From Paramacrobiotus metropolitanus (lineage: Eukaryota > Tardigrada > Eutardigrada > Parachela > Macrobiotidae), in contig NW_026570254.1 of the NCBI RefSeq assembly GCF_019649055.1, positions 992,001 to 1,056,000 of the forward strand: a stretch of DNA of 64,000 nt, given 5' to 3'. Shown here in pieces: positions 11,880-24,836 of the stretch. The first letter of the stretch is position 1. Each line of letters opens with the position of its first letter. The notes beneath the pieces are model-generated. The model did not search any database. It was given only the letters and a program-made list of their open reading frames with translations, and was not told the DNA's origin. The position numbers were made by a program, and so were the translations under genes.

Positions 11880-14800
11880 CTAGTTTTTTGCTTTCGGCTG
11901 ATGACGCTTGTTGTGTAGTGCCAGATGATCGCTGCGTGCAAAGCAGCGCGCACACACGCTGCACTGGAAGGGCTTATCGCCGGTGTGCTTCCGCATATGC
12001 CGTGTCAGCTCATCGGAACGAGCAAATCTCCACTGGCACTCCGGCCACGAGCACTTATACGGCTTGTCGCCTGGAACCAAATCCCCATAAGTATCGTAAT
12101 GTGTACTTTGGCAAAAGGGAGATAGATTAATCTCTTACCGGTATGGATGCGCTCGTGAGCTTTTAGATGCGATGATTTGGTGTACACTTTGTTGCAACCT
12201 GAAAAATACATTCGGTTGACCAGATGCACCAAACAAAGGCCAGCCAGGTTAATGTCACACTTATCAACTATCAACGTTATTTTACCACAAAAACAAAATC
12301 AAACGTGTAGCTCTGATTGTTTAATGGTAATGGTATAGCGATACGATATCGTTCGTGGTGTGTACAACCCTTCATTTTAATCGCTGGCGGTTTTGAACGC
12401 CATAATTGTTTAAGTGTCGATTGACGCGTGAATCAGCGCTACCACTCCCTACCTTCAAATTTGCAGTGATGAATACGACGCTTATCCAGATCGGGGTTAT
12501 TTCTGCGGTTATACTTCATCGACGACCGGTGCTCATTAACTGAGCCATCATCTGACGTACAATTGGACATGACGGATGGCGAATTACGCAGCGGTATCAT
12601 ATGGCCACTCAGTGGATGACCGGGGTAACCGTAAAACTCCTCCGGCGTACTGGCATTGGATGAGGGCGGAGTGGGAAAATACATCTTGGGAAAGCAGGGC
12701 ACTGGCGCTTCAATCAACGCTCCGCCATTACCAATATACGTGTTAGATGTGTAGGAGACAAATGGTGACGATGTACGGCGCTGACCATGGTAGTCGACAG
12801 AATTCTCTGACACCAGATAGCCGCCCGGCGGGGGACTTTCGGTCTTGATTGTCACCGGCGCCACAGAGTGTTCCACCTTATCGATGGTCTGCTCGAGATC
12901 GTCCCACAAGGAACTACTGGACGGATTGCGCTCCGTGGATGTCTGAACGGATAAGGTGGCCGTTGGTGCCGGTTGGGCAATGGTTTTGACGAGGGGAAAT
13001 TCAGGGCGCGAAGGAACTACCGGTCGATTATGGCCTTCCATCTGATGTAGCGTGTAGCCGGTGATGTGCGCAGTGGCGATAGCGGGAGCTGCGCTAGTGA
13101 ATACCGTGTCGGCCACGGATGAGGGTACATCGCTGCCGAGGATCTCGTCCATTTCACGGGCACTTGCCCGTCGAGGCTTTCCAGTCGCATCATCTCCCAG
13201 TGCATCGGCAAAAAATTTGGAAATCGGTGTTAGAATCGGCGTCACGAGATACCGATCGAATTCTTTCTTGATGATGCACTGCAAGTACACAATATAATCA
13301 CTTTAGACGGTTATCAACACAGGGAGATCTTATTCCACCGTACAAACGAGCACTATCCGCGTAACGCAGATTTTTAATTGATTATAAGGTTAACTTATTA
13401 TTAGCTTTGTTGCGTTGAAGTGGCTGCAAAATTCGTGTTAACATGCGCTCAAGCGTGAAAAATGCACGTTAATTACCTATTTCTCTTTGAACTTACTTAC
13501 ACTTGTGTTTTGGGCTACGCCTTTTATCAAAGAAATTGGTTACAACCTGTTATCAGTTGTTAATTTCGAAAACTTGCTTACTTTACACTTTACAGTACTA
13601 CATCGTATGATTCAAGTAGACGTAGAACTGTATAATATTATATGATTTTCCGAATGCCGGCATGACCAAGAACCAAGTGAAAGTACAGCGAAAAGCCGGA
13701 AGGGTAACAAGTTGGATACTCAAGTATTTGTGACCGAACCAAAAATGAATGGTATCTGTATCGGTACGAGTGTCAAACCGCAAAACATCGTAAACAATTC
13801 AAAATTTATTGGAATTCCCCACAGAACTATGCACTTTCTATGATAAATAGAAGATACCTGAACACAGCATTCAGCAACGTTTATGTGAATTGCAAATACT
13901 GCAATCAAGGTTGGTTTACGCACGTAACCATCAGGTTGCATGTAATATTTCTCAGATACGGATTAGCCAGCCCACGTCGACAAAGGATTTCAGCGCGCGC
14001 CTACGGCTAGATCTTTCCCCTCGTGCGTTCCCATCGTTAAATCTACTTGATTCTTTCAGTTTAATTACCATAATTCCCTGATTGACTATGCAGCATTAGG
14101 CCGAAGCCTTTCAAGCAAATAATAGTCACCGTCGCCATAAACCTATGGTTTTGCTCCAGTTCCGGGAAGGTTTAATCATGGGAGCACTTCCTGAATGAGC
14201 AGGATCATCCAATTACACAACGCTGAAGATATGACTTAATGCAATATGAATTTCAACGTGCACTGTTAACTACTTCCCAGCACTGCCATTATTTTTCACC
14301 TGCCCTGTAATCTGTGCTTTTCGTTTTGCCTCAATTGATTGAATTAGTCTGAATGTCATGTTAGCGTCCTGACGTCTATAATTGTTCTACGTATTTGTTA
14401 AAATGCTTAAATACCCGTGGGAACCAAAGGAAAATGTAATGAAGGATAGACCAAATACGATGTTCGGCGCTGGTCTAATGAGTAGCGACGCGGAAGACCA
14501 GTCGGGCGCTTTCCTCAATGAATGACCGTAAAGCACCTAAGTTCACACAGATGGACAGACACTGCCGTTAACAACGCAGCAGAGTCAGACGGAATTTATT
14601 GAATACATTTATTTATCGAACTTATAATTTATTTATTTATCGAACTTATTGAATACATACACGGCAGGTCTTGTGCATTCATTCATAAATTTTTGATCGA
14701 CGATATCCATACCGCCGAGCCGTAAACACATACAGTACATACTTATTGATCGTAAATATTTTACATTTTCCATACATCTATGACGTACTGGTTTAAGAAC

Positions 14801-17800
14801 AGAAGTAAACAGCCTAAATAAATAAGCAGCTATCCCAGGCTAATATCATTTTCGTTTTTAGAAAGCGGTAAGTTGTGCTGTAACGCAGGTTGGATAAACT
14901 ACTGTACAAACCACAGGAAATTAGAAAAGAGATTGAGCTTCAATCCTGACAGTTTTCATTTAGAATCTCAATAGCGCGTGCTCTACTCATGAAATGCAGC
15001 CGGTGCCAGAAATATCGCCGTCAGCAGCGGTTGCAGACTTGTATCATAAGGACAGGAGTCTGTAACATACCGCACCGTTGGCCAGCGATTCGTGCAAGCC
15101 ATCTGTTAACGGCTGCAAACTGCAAAGCGATCGATTTTTCATTTTCTGTCAAGGTCAAAGAAAGAACCTGTCGTTCTCTCTTGAGCTCCCAGCTGTGCTA
15201 CAGCAAAATGTACTGGCAATGTTATTAGTTCAAGTCACGGGAAGATTGCATTGCCAAGGAACATGGACAAAATGGGAAAGATGAGATGCTTCATCTCTTG
15301 CGAACCCATCAACTCGTTTCCCATCAGTACAAAACAGGGTGTGCATCTTTTTAAGCTATATAATTTTCTTCAACCACCAAAGGAATAGAAACTACACGCA
15401 TACTCGCATTATAGTTATAACAAAACGGTGCCATGTCACGTGCTTTCTGTGCGAATCTAATCATGGTCAAACAAGTAATTTTATAGGACAACTCAAAACA
15501 AGTAAATCTATGCCCTGTATGCCCAAACCTAAGAGATTCTATAACAATACTGTATACCGCATTTCTAACCAATTAAACATCAGCGCACAGTGCCCGCTGG
15601 GAAAAAATGAACTATTTCCCGGCTTAATCGAGTGCAGTACCTTGTTACGGCACATCTTGCTTGTTATTTATGCGGCAACGCTTGCTACGCACACTGCAGT
15701 TATGACTTTCAAATGTCCTTTGCACTGTTGAGTGTATAATCGAAATTGCGAGCTTGCAAAAAGCTAAGAGCGTTTTTCTCCATCCGCCAAGTTTTTTTTC
15801 TACTAAAAATCATCATTTTTATATCACATAGCAGGCGCTCAACCAGCTATTTTATAATTTTTTGATACAGCAAAGGCAATAAACGATATTAATCATATTA
15901 TCGAGTACTTCTATTGCTAAATCTTGTGATCGATTAAACAATATGACAACTGGCAGTTAACAACATGGAAAAAGGAAGCGCTTGGGTAGTCGTAATTCAG
16001 TAATATCAGGATTCAATACCAGTCAAGAGAAAAACCTAATCATATTTTTGGATGTGTTCTGCATAATGCTACTTCCTGTTCGTCCAAATTCGACTTTACT
16101 CACAACTGAAAAAGATAAAAATGGTGCACCGGCTAAATAGTCGATACCACCCACTTCCAAACCCAATACGAGTATAAAAGCAATAGTTGTATTGCCAGTA
16201 ATTGTAAATACTTATTATTTGAAGCGCTTCAGTTTTATTATAATCAACCTATACACAAAATGTTAATTAATTCACACAACAAAGCAGCCGATAACGTAAC
16301 AGGTTTTGCTGATTAACAGATCGTTCATTACCGAGATTATCAAAACTGATTTTTGTGTCTAACTTCAAGTGGCAAGGGTTGATTAATGATATCCTGCGTT
16401 GCCTTGTTAAAGCTTTAACACTCTTTCAGCCAGGCTTTAGAAAAATCTTCTGAACACAGCTCAAGAACAAAAATCTGTTTTTGGAACACAAACCAGTTAT
16501 CGCATGCTAGAAATGATCGTTGAACATGATAAGTTTGCTGTTTTCCGTTATTTAAAAGATCGTGTTCCAGTTAACGCAGCAGTCCCCGAATACATAATAT
16601 GTGCATGGAAAACTTCTTGTCCTACACACACTAAATTATTAGTAATTGATCAAGATTTATGAGTCACACAGAGCGCACATAACGCTTTATTTTATAAGTA
16701 CTGTATAACTGCAGTGAAAACTAGAGGTAGACCTTTTACACACCGGCGTAAAGAAAACAGCAAACCACCGGCGTAAAGAAAACAGCAAACGCTCAAGTTA
16801 ATAAGCAACGCAGAAGTTGTCGAACAAGCCATACTGCAGTTAGACTAAAAAAAAATATTCACTTTCATACGAACGGCGTTATCACTATTTCCACTTGATT
16901 ATAAAAGGCAACTAGTAGTTAATGAATATGTCGGTAGTGTATAACAATAATTTCTCGCAGTAATTAAATTGCCGGAATTTTTTTAACTGGTGTCAAGACG
17001 ATGCCGGTATGTTAGCTGATACTGAAGTTATAATATGTCCATAAGACAAATAACACTGACTAGTTTCAACGCAGTCTGATCCAGACTTTAATGAATGAAT
17101 CATATATAACTGCATAATACAGGCAATGTAATACCGAAAATTGTGTTTGTTGAATTGTTCCAAGAATCCAGATACAACTTCGACTGTGGCGGTATTGAAT
17201 TCAGCTTATGCTATTACTATTCCCTTCCGGTGTAATTACCTGCGCTTTACCTTTACGCTACTGCAATTATGGATGACGAAAAATCGAAAAAGAACCAGAT
17301 TGATGGCGAGTACTGCGGCAACTTTGTTTACGCAACTTTCATACAGTTTCCTCGAAATTTCATTCATATGCTAGTTTTTTGCTTCGGCCAACTAGCATAA
17401 AATTCTCTGACAGTGTTGTCTGAGCAATGTCGGAAACCGGTTTTCCATCGTATTTTATTGCCAGCTGGTCGTTCGCCATCATGCAACGATGGATAACTGC
17501 CAGGTCGACGATTTCCTATGCATCTGTCTAATAGCTTGCTCTCTTTCTCTTTCGGCACGTTCTCATTCATAGCGATCGATAGTGAAATTACTTAACTGCA
17601 CAGCGCAGCGCACTAGCCAACTGTGCTCTATGCATGTTATTCAAAGCACATGCATTTCGTTTTGCATTGCGGACCTTGTACCATGAACGCTGGTCTATTG
17701 ATTTCCTATACACGGGAATCAAATGCATGTAAGAACCGCGTTTTACCTCTTTGCCATGGCCTTGAGAATGATGGTCCGATCCCGGAACGATCTGGTCATC

Positions 17801-17926
17801 TGTGGCGAAGACGTTGTCGTTTTCCGCCATGTCTTCCAAGTGAATGCTAGGAATATTGAAGCGGTGGTGGTGCGCGAAGCTGCTCTTGTACGGTTCGGCA
17901 AATGGGGCTGCCAAATGGGAGTACAT
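11880..17926 (-). CDS. KLF5-like: Kruppel-like zinc-finger transcription factor, KLF5 type
   Basis: Nuclear DNA-binding factor with three C-terminal C2H2 fingers, expected to bind GC/CACCC boxes. - strand exons: 17926-17747, 13278-12453, 12198-12139, 12070-11880; phases 0, 1, 1; 418 residues. Fingers: [19 protein letters not shown] (split by an intron in EG|C), [19 protein letters not shown] and [17 protein letters not shown], joined by TGDKP linkers; the protein ends QPKAKN. The KLF5/dar1 assignment rests on [16 protein letters not shown] before finger 1, where vertebrate KLF5 reads YNRRSNPDLEKRRIHY, and on [14 protein letters not shown], which resembles the KLF5 activation region. Exon 1 (MYSHLAAPF...GHGKE) is joined to exon 2 ([14 protein letters not shown]) because both ends are phase 0 with good sites, across 4.5 kb. 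The exon 1 link is the least certain part; the second exon could instead start at the ATG near 13288. Confidence 0.85.
13279..17746 (-). other. 4.5-kb first intron of the KLF gene
   Basis: Donor GAG|gtaaaa at 17747/17746 and acceptor gtacttgcag|TGC at 13279/13278. AT-rich. It contains a perfect 25-bp duplication (16741-16790) and a near-duplicated segment at 14590-14660 built from tttatttatcgaactta. The longest open frame inside (15339-15731, +) has no protein-like character. Long first introns of KLF genes often hold enhancers, but none can be pointed to here. Confidence 0.55.
16741..16790. repeat. Perfect tandem duplication of a 25-bp unit
   Basis: The 25-mer beginning caccggcgtaaagaaaacag occurs twice head to tail (16741-16765 and 16766-16790) with no mismatch, inside the KLF first intron. 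The lack of divergence points to a recent event. Confidence 0.9.
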
Positions 17927-20900
17927 TGTTAGACGCTGCTACGTTATGGAGTTCTCCTAAACAGGCAGAAAGAACATCGAAAATAACAAAGAAAATTACT
18001 GGTTCACAATCGCGTTTGGCAATACTGCGTTTTCTCTTTGCGAACTTGCGGGCAACTCCACAATCTCGCTTGGTTTACCCTTCATGCCAGCGGTTATATG
18101 TACTGTAAGGCCATGGCTGAGAGATTTTCTGAATGAAACCCAGCCAGCCAATCAAACGATGCCGACGCTGCACGTGATCTCCACAGCAAATTACGCAGCA
18201 CCGAAGGCGGTCTTTCGCGTTCTCATTCAAGCATGACTCACTCCAAACATTTCTGAGAATGAAATCGCTCACGTACTACAAACTACAGCGCGTGTGCGTG
18301 GTCCAGCGTGGATGATGGAGCCTATAGAGTTTTCAACTTCTAATGAAATGAATGGTTCATTCCTGTATTGTAGATTCATTCGCATTATCACGTACGGACA
18401 AAATATATAGTAAAATTTGATTTGGGCAATTAAACAACTACTCAATGTATTCCGCAGATATACTTTTCTGACTTGTGAATTATGAAAGTGTAAAGCACAA
18501 GCCAGAAGTATACACACATATACTGATTGTGAGTACTTAAATCGATCAATTTCATGAATGTATGGCATGCAGACTACCGCAGTTCTGCGACAGAAAAAAA
18601 GAAAAAAACAAGCAGTCGAACATCTAATTTTCTGCATAATGCACATTTGTAGCGTAAGTACCGTATAAATAACACTGTATTGTTATTGGCAACGATTAGG
18701 ATCTAAGTTTACCTTATAAGCTGGTTTTTTTTGGTAAAGTTTTATTATGAATAAACACTTCCAGTGTTTTTAGGTAGTAGCTATATAACAGTCATCTTCG
18801 CAGGCAGTGTTCCAGCAGCAACGAGTGATAGTATTAATGCCAGTAAAATTTTACTAAATAATTTATCAAGATTTTTCAAACCTTGCCTTTGATTTTTCGA
18901 GGCATGACATTTAATATCCTTTTTTAGCAGACTTCTGACAATGAGTTTGGAGTAATCAGCCAACCAATTTTCAACAAATTTAAAATTCATAGGTCATGTT
19001 TTGCCAGTACAATACGTTGTAAAAGCACTGTAATTCACTGCCAGTTACAACAGGAAGAAATCTAATTTTAAAGGTATGGAGAAATTATCTGTTAAAATTA
19101 TCAGCTGGTGTTTCGAAGTGCTGGAAGTATATTGTATTTGTATAACTAATTATGCACGAAGGTGTATACATCTATATTTGCTCTTTAGTTTTATTTATTT
19201 AAGATCCTTGAATACAATTGATTACGTAAGCCTACATATATAAGTAGCTACTTCAGCCTACTTGTATGCATAGAACTAAATTTACATCCAGACTTGTGTA
19301 ACATAATGATTTGGAAACCACTGCGCGAAAAACGTAAACAGGAAATGGTATAAGATTTTGATAATTGACTTTATTTGTTATGGATAGAGCAGAAGTTCAT
19401 GTGTTTGCATTTATCACACACGATAAGTTAGGAAGTCTATCATTTGTTATCTTACACAACCTTGAAGGGCAGGTTATCCAGTGCAAATTGCCCAATTAGT
19501 GGTGCATACGAAGAAACTTAATACTTGTAGTTCTGTACTGAATGGCATCTACGAGTACAATCAGCTTCTATAATATTGCTAACTAACTGATTGCGATCCT
19601 CGGGTCTTATCTTGGCGGCTTTTCGGAGGTTATTAAATCATTCTGCGTAACAATGCATAAAGTTTTATTTACATGCATGAAATGATGCAAATTCAAAAGG
19701 AACATATCTATATTATAGATATACTCGTAGTAAATATTGTGATTTACTTTTGTTTATGTTTATGCGGTAGCGCTTATGCGCTTCATTCCAAGAACTATGC
19801 ATCAGCCCGATTCAGCCGGAAATTGTGACAGACTGGCGGTGAATGCTGTGACCCTTTTTCCGGTGTACAACCTTTCCATTAATTTTAGGATAAATTTGTC
19901 AGAATATGTTGCAAGTGCACCCAGCGATGTACGAAATTGTTGCTGCAACTGCAGTTGTTGATCCAGTACTAATACTCTAATGTAAAAGCCTGGACAATGG
20001 CATGTGCTGCACACTGCAGTAAATTACTGGTGCATATGACGCGCAATTAAGTAAATGCCGCTTAAAAGGCATGTTAAACACGAAACTGGATCAGTTTTAC
20101 GTCACCCAGGTGTGCATTAATTCCGGAGAAGGACTCGAAGTACAAAGCGTACCCCATCCTGCTCTTCGATTAGCGATTAATGTTATTTGCAACACAAAGA
20201 GAGTCATCATCTATTAGCTTAATTAATTAAACATCACATTTACGTATGACAAATGATCAATATTTAATTGGCTTTCAGAATTAGTGGCAGCTATATACAT
20301 GTCTTTAACATTAATGGCTTTTACTATAACGATGTTGTAAAGTTTTCTAAATAATCATTACCGAATATACTATAATCGCATATGTACGATAAAACAATAG
20401 AATCTCTTCTCTCTTCGTCTCTTCACATTTATTTTAAAGTACACACACCATGCACTTTAATATCGATTTTGCGGTTTCTGCGTGTTTGACAGGATGAAAG
20501 TCGCATTTTCTTCTAACGATAAGATATTACGGTACTAGGTTGCTGATTAGTTTAGACAAAAATCTATAGTTTGTCCATCACAGCTAGCAGGACACCCGTA
20601 GACTGGTAAGTAAATTTTTCTCATAGTTGGACGGTAGTACAGTACTTGTACCTAATCAGATTCTGCACGTGTAGTCGAAGTACTCACTTACTGACAAAAG
20701 TTAGAAGAATAAAATCCCAACAAAAAACGATAGCGAGGTGAACTTATGCTTCTGTTAATTATTACGAGTAATAAAGAGGATCGCAGTGTCCAGACCAAGT
20801 ATCACGCTTTACGTCTGCACTGACTTACAGTACTCAATTGTAAGCTTCTTTTGCGTACAATGCTTATTACTAGTTATCAGCAGTAAAATTTCATTTTTTA

Positions 20901-20953
20901 CTGTTTCGCAACTGATGTGTAAGTACTGTAGTTTTCATTTTCATTATTCGTAG
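17927..20953. other. Intergenic region upstream of the KLF gene
   Basis: Upstream DNA of the KLF gene, AT-rich, with many copies of words such as tactcgta and agtactgta. A frame open from 20020 to 20218 on the + strand (GAYDAQLSKCRLKGMLNTK...) looks mildly protein-like but has no clear splice partner. No other feature is supported. Confidence 0.4.
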
Positions 20954-21165
20954 GCGACCGATCAGGTCAGTCGACGGCCACATTGTTCAAACTGTCAAAA
21001 ATCACAACAGAGAAGCATCGATTCAAAAATAAAACCGAAGTCAGCTATGAAAATTTTTATCAACATGAACCGCTGTCTTCAGAACCAGAGGATATTCTGT
21101 CAAAGCACTTGAAATCCAAGAGAACAAGAAAAAACTTAAAAATAAATAGGACTTTGTTAGGATAA
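20954..21165 (+). CDS. Candidate exon of an unidentified + strand gene
   Basis: Follows a good acceptor (pyrimidine-rich tract, attcgtag) and stays open in phase 1 for about 70 codons to TAA at 21163-21165, with AATAAA at 21203. The peptide is hydrophilic, with acidic then basic character (HEPLSSEPEDILSKHLKSKR), and looks like a disordered C-terminus. I do not recognise it. The G|GTCAGT near 20965 could be a donor that skips this segment to the next candidate exon. No upstream exon was identified. Confidence 0.35.
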
Positions 21166-21223
21166 AATAATCTACAGAAACGTTAACTGCTGTCTTACTA
21201 GCAATAAATAATTTTGCGATCAG

Positions 21224-21423
21224 CTAATTCGTACTATCCATTCAATCAGCGGATGCGTCGTCTTCAAAATGTTTCTACTAATTCAACGATGCAAAATATT
21301 CCACTAAGTCAAAAAGCCAGAAACACGTCTATGCAAGCACGACTAGATTGCAGCCCAACAAGCCGAATTAAAACCGCTGATTATCAGCGACTCTTTCTTT
21401 TACGGAATGGTACTAGAAGTTGA
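21224..21423 (+). CDS. Candidate last exon whose end overlaps the GPCPD1 gene
   Basis: Begins after an acceptor ending gatcag and stays open in phase 1 to TGA at 21421-21423. The peptide (NSYYPFNQRMRRLQNVS... ending LFLLRNGTRS) has plausible composition but no family I know. It is in the same frame as 20954-21165, so the two could be alternative 3' ends of one gene. Its last 24 bases overlap the C-terminal codons of the gene on the other strand. Confidence 0.35.
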
Positions 21424-24400
21424 AACCGTATCATAATTCAGCTGGTCCAACAGCGCTCGTTTTGCTCGATATTCGAGGTGGAACACGTTGTCGCGGTCCG
21501 CTTTGAATTCTTCAATGCGATCGTAAATCACACCATCAACCCCCATTTCCTTCAGCTGCTGAATCAGCCTTGGATCGTTGTTATCGTCGCCCCACACAAT
21601 GACCACCAGACCATGCTCCTTGGCTTCATGGATCAACCATTCGTTTTTCAACAAGTTCTGCGTATGCACATTCACTCCTAGAAGGTCATACGCAATCGCC
21701 GTCAGTACAACGTTGCGCGTCGTTTGGGCCCGGGCGTCTAATGGTGTCGGCCACAACGTAATTTCACCGTGCGATAAGAAAGACACCGGGTATTTGTTCT
21801 GCTTCACGCGTAACCTGTAACCAACGATAAAGATGCTGAAAATATATGGGTCAGATGATACCAAGAGCTAGATTAAATATGCATGAGTCGTCACATGAAG
21901 AACTAGATAGAACATGGTTACACAGGTAAAGGCCAAGCAACAGGGTATATCGTAATAGTTATCATTACTAAAGTTGACTCTTGTTCTGACGAATGTTTGC
22001 ATTGAATTATTATATCAGAACGCACCGGTGAAATTATCTATTTAAGCCATGGCCATTACGACTGCGTCACTTCACAATAATTTTTGAAATTGAACTTACC
22101 ATTAGATGAAAATTCGTTAAACCAAGGCAAGACTTCTATATTTCTATGGATTAATTTTATAGAAAGCCGGATTAATAATTAAATCCTTTCATCAGATGAT
22201 AAATCCTTTCACAGATGCTTGGAAAAGCTGCGCACTTCACTTCCCCACGTCTCGGGTGTCTGGAAGTGCGCATTAACCACAGAAACCGTAAAAGACTCTA
22301 TTATGGGAACGAACGTCATAATACCTTATGATTAATACAGTACTGGGTACAACATTTGTGGGAGCGTGGTCTTAGTCCTGCGGGAACAATACAAACCGAT
22401 GCCTTAAGCAGACCTCAGGAGCACCATTCTGCTTAAAAGAATGTGCTTATCGCCCACCACAACCACCTGAACATACTGCTACAGATTTTGTTAAAAAAAC
22501 AGAACATATTTCTTCCAGTCAGTACTTACATTGCGCACACATCCGGCTCGAAACAAGAAAAAATTATCCGACGATTCCCGGCATGTCGGTAGATAACTTG
22601 TAAAATGAGATCAACGAATTCATTACGCTCGAAGAAATGTTCAGATTCGTGCTTCCCATCCTTAAACAACATGGGAAATTTAACTTCCACGTTAAATCCC
22701 ACGTGTACATCCAGTACGCGCAGGGCTTTTTCCAGCGAAGGAAAAGGTTCATGATCATCCGCACCATTGTATTTGGAGAAGCCATCCTTTTCCGTCACAT
22801 GATTCAGCTTCAACATTTGCAATTGTTTCAGCGTCAAATCTTTCACCGGCATTTCGTGTAATTCCCCCAGATAATCCTCCCCATTTGAGCCCACACTGGA
22901 TACACTGGATGTGCTGTCACCCGACCCACGCCGTCGCCGCATCGTAATGAACACAGAGAAGTCATGGTAAATAACAGGAACTTTATCTTTGGATAATTGT
23001 ACGTCAAATTCCACAAAATCCGCGCCATGTGACGCCGCTGAGACCAGAGAGGCAATGGTGTTTTCGCGGATGGCGGCGCATTGCGTAGTCATGGAAAAAC
23101 TGTTACCCGATCCACGGTGCCCGATATCGAAACCAAACTTTCGACGGCGCCAATATTTAGCATAAGAAACTTCTAAACTGCAGCCCAAGTTTCTGGTCGG
23201 ATGGACCAGCATGTAGTGGGCAAATAACTGCCCGATGGGCTGGTGCTTGAGACCGTTGATAACTACTGTCCGGTCGCCATCACTCTCTTTCACGTTCGTC
23301 GGCAGAATATAGCAGCAGCCCACAGGACGTGGATCCGGACTCTCAACTAAGTTTTCTGTGCCAGGTTCAAAGGCATAAAAATCGCACCGGTAGGCCATGA
23401 AGTTCGGCTCAAGGACGCGCATGCGGAAAAATGCGGTTTCATCCGGCTTAAAAACATGACCGAATTTCTTTTGTGGCCTAAAAACCATGAATATTTTAAA
23501 ATACATCCGATCAAAACTTTTTCTACCAAATCAGAACAAAATAAAATTTTCAGAAAGACTTATGGTGCTTGAAGCTCCAGCTCCGACAGCAATTACGCGT
23601 ATCATTTTTTGCTTTCCCTTGGAGTTATTTTGGCCCAGCAAAACCAATTAAGGGGATCTTGAACCGTGGTGGTGAATGTTAAAATCAGAGCAAAATGACG
23701 TCAGCTAACCTGAATGTGCATTCTGTTTCGTTGAGAACTGCTATCTCTATATCGTTGGCAAAGGGTGAGGACAGATCATCCTCATCTTCGTTGGGAGAAT
23801 TTTCTCGATAACGCAGATCCATGGGAATAATTTTTAGTGAATGTGCTTTCGTGCGGTGCCGAGCCTTCCACCAGTGGATGGCATTGGGTAGAAATCGCAG
23901 ATGGATTTCACACTCATGTGTCAGCCAGCCGCGCATCGTGTGATCCTTCCCGTCCAATAGGCCGAACGTCGTGTATTGATCAGGACTGGCGTCTTGAGGT
24001 TTGCCGTTCGTAGGAACTGTTGTCAGCCTCCGCGGCACCAAATGGGATTCGTAAGTCAGCACCATCACCACGCGCTTTCCGGGCAGTTCGCCGTATTTTC
24101 CGATGAAATATCGATAGCGAACGTCTCGGCTGGTTGGCAGTGCAACGTTGGCGGTCCAAATAGAACTAATGTAAACATAAAAAAGTGCTGTTTCGAAAAA
24201 TTCACTGTCAGCGTAACCTTGAACTTGTGAAATTGTCCTTCAAACAGTCAGAAAAACACGTTTTTAGCGGGCGTGGAAAATAAAATATTGAAACTGCATT
24301 GTAATATTAGGATGTAAAAAAAATGTAGCAAGGTAAAAAATGTAGCGAATGATCGATTTCATGTATAAAAATTTAAAGAAATATATTCTTTGATCCATGG

Positions 24401-24836
24401 TGTTTTAAACTATATAATCGCCACCTGACTAAAATGTCAGAGTAAGCAAACAGCGTTACAACTTATAATGAAATGAAAAACACACAGCAAAACATTTTCA
24501 AATTATCAACGCCTGATCACACAGAAATTTAAATTGTTTTTATTTATTATTTTGTTTCATGTTTCGATAAAACCGTCTAGTCAGCATTTTTACGCAAAAT
24601 AAATGAAAAGTTATTACAAACTAGCAAATGCTTAATAGTCAATCGTTTAAACATTATTATTATTTCCTGACTTACTGTTGTCCATCGTTTTCCACTTGGA
24701 CGCTTTCCTGCTTGGACAATGCTACACTATCCTCCGGATTCCACGAGCCCAGCTCCCGTACATCCCCGGAAAGAAATACCAACTCATCCGGACGCGTCGA
24801 CGCTTTCACAACAAAGTGGACGTGGGAGAGAGCCAT
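21400..24836 (-). CDS. GPCPD1-like: Glycerophosphocholine phosphodiesterase, GPCPD1/GDE5 type
   Basis: Predicted cytosolic enzyme that splits glycerophosphocholine into glycerol-3-phosphate and choline. - strand exons: 24836-24676, 24165-23710, 23477-22530, 21814-21400; all introns phase 2; 659 residues, against about 672 in human GPCPD1. N-terminus: a CBM20-type starch-binding fold (FVVKASTRPDELVFLSGDV, ELGSWNPED, then DVRYRYFIGKYGE). Catalytic GDPD domain from about residue 322: GHRGSGNSF, RENTIASL, the acidic pair in VEFDVQLSKDKVPVIYHD, and later FNVEVKFPM. The C-terminal part (KQNKYPVSFL, GVNVHT, VIVWGDDNNDP, MGVDGVIYDR) matches GPCPD1 closely. The last acceptor is the one giving CAMLRVKQNKYP, not the one 18 bases upstream. 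The start ATG gives the usual short lead into CBM20. All catalytic motifs look intact. Confidence 0.9.

Noticed and set aside
15339-15731. 130-codon + strand open frame in the KLF intron
   Set aside because: Composition follows the AT-rich intron, with no domain and no splice partners.
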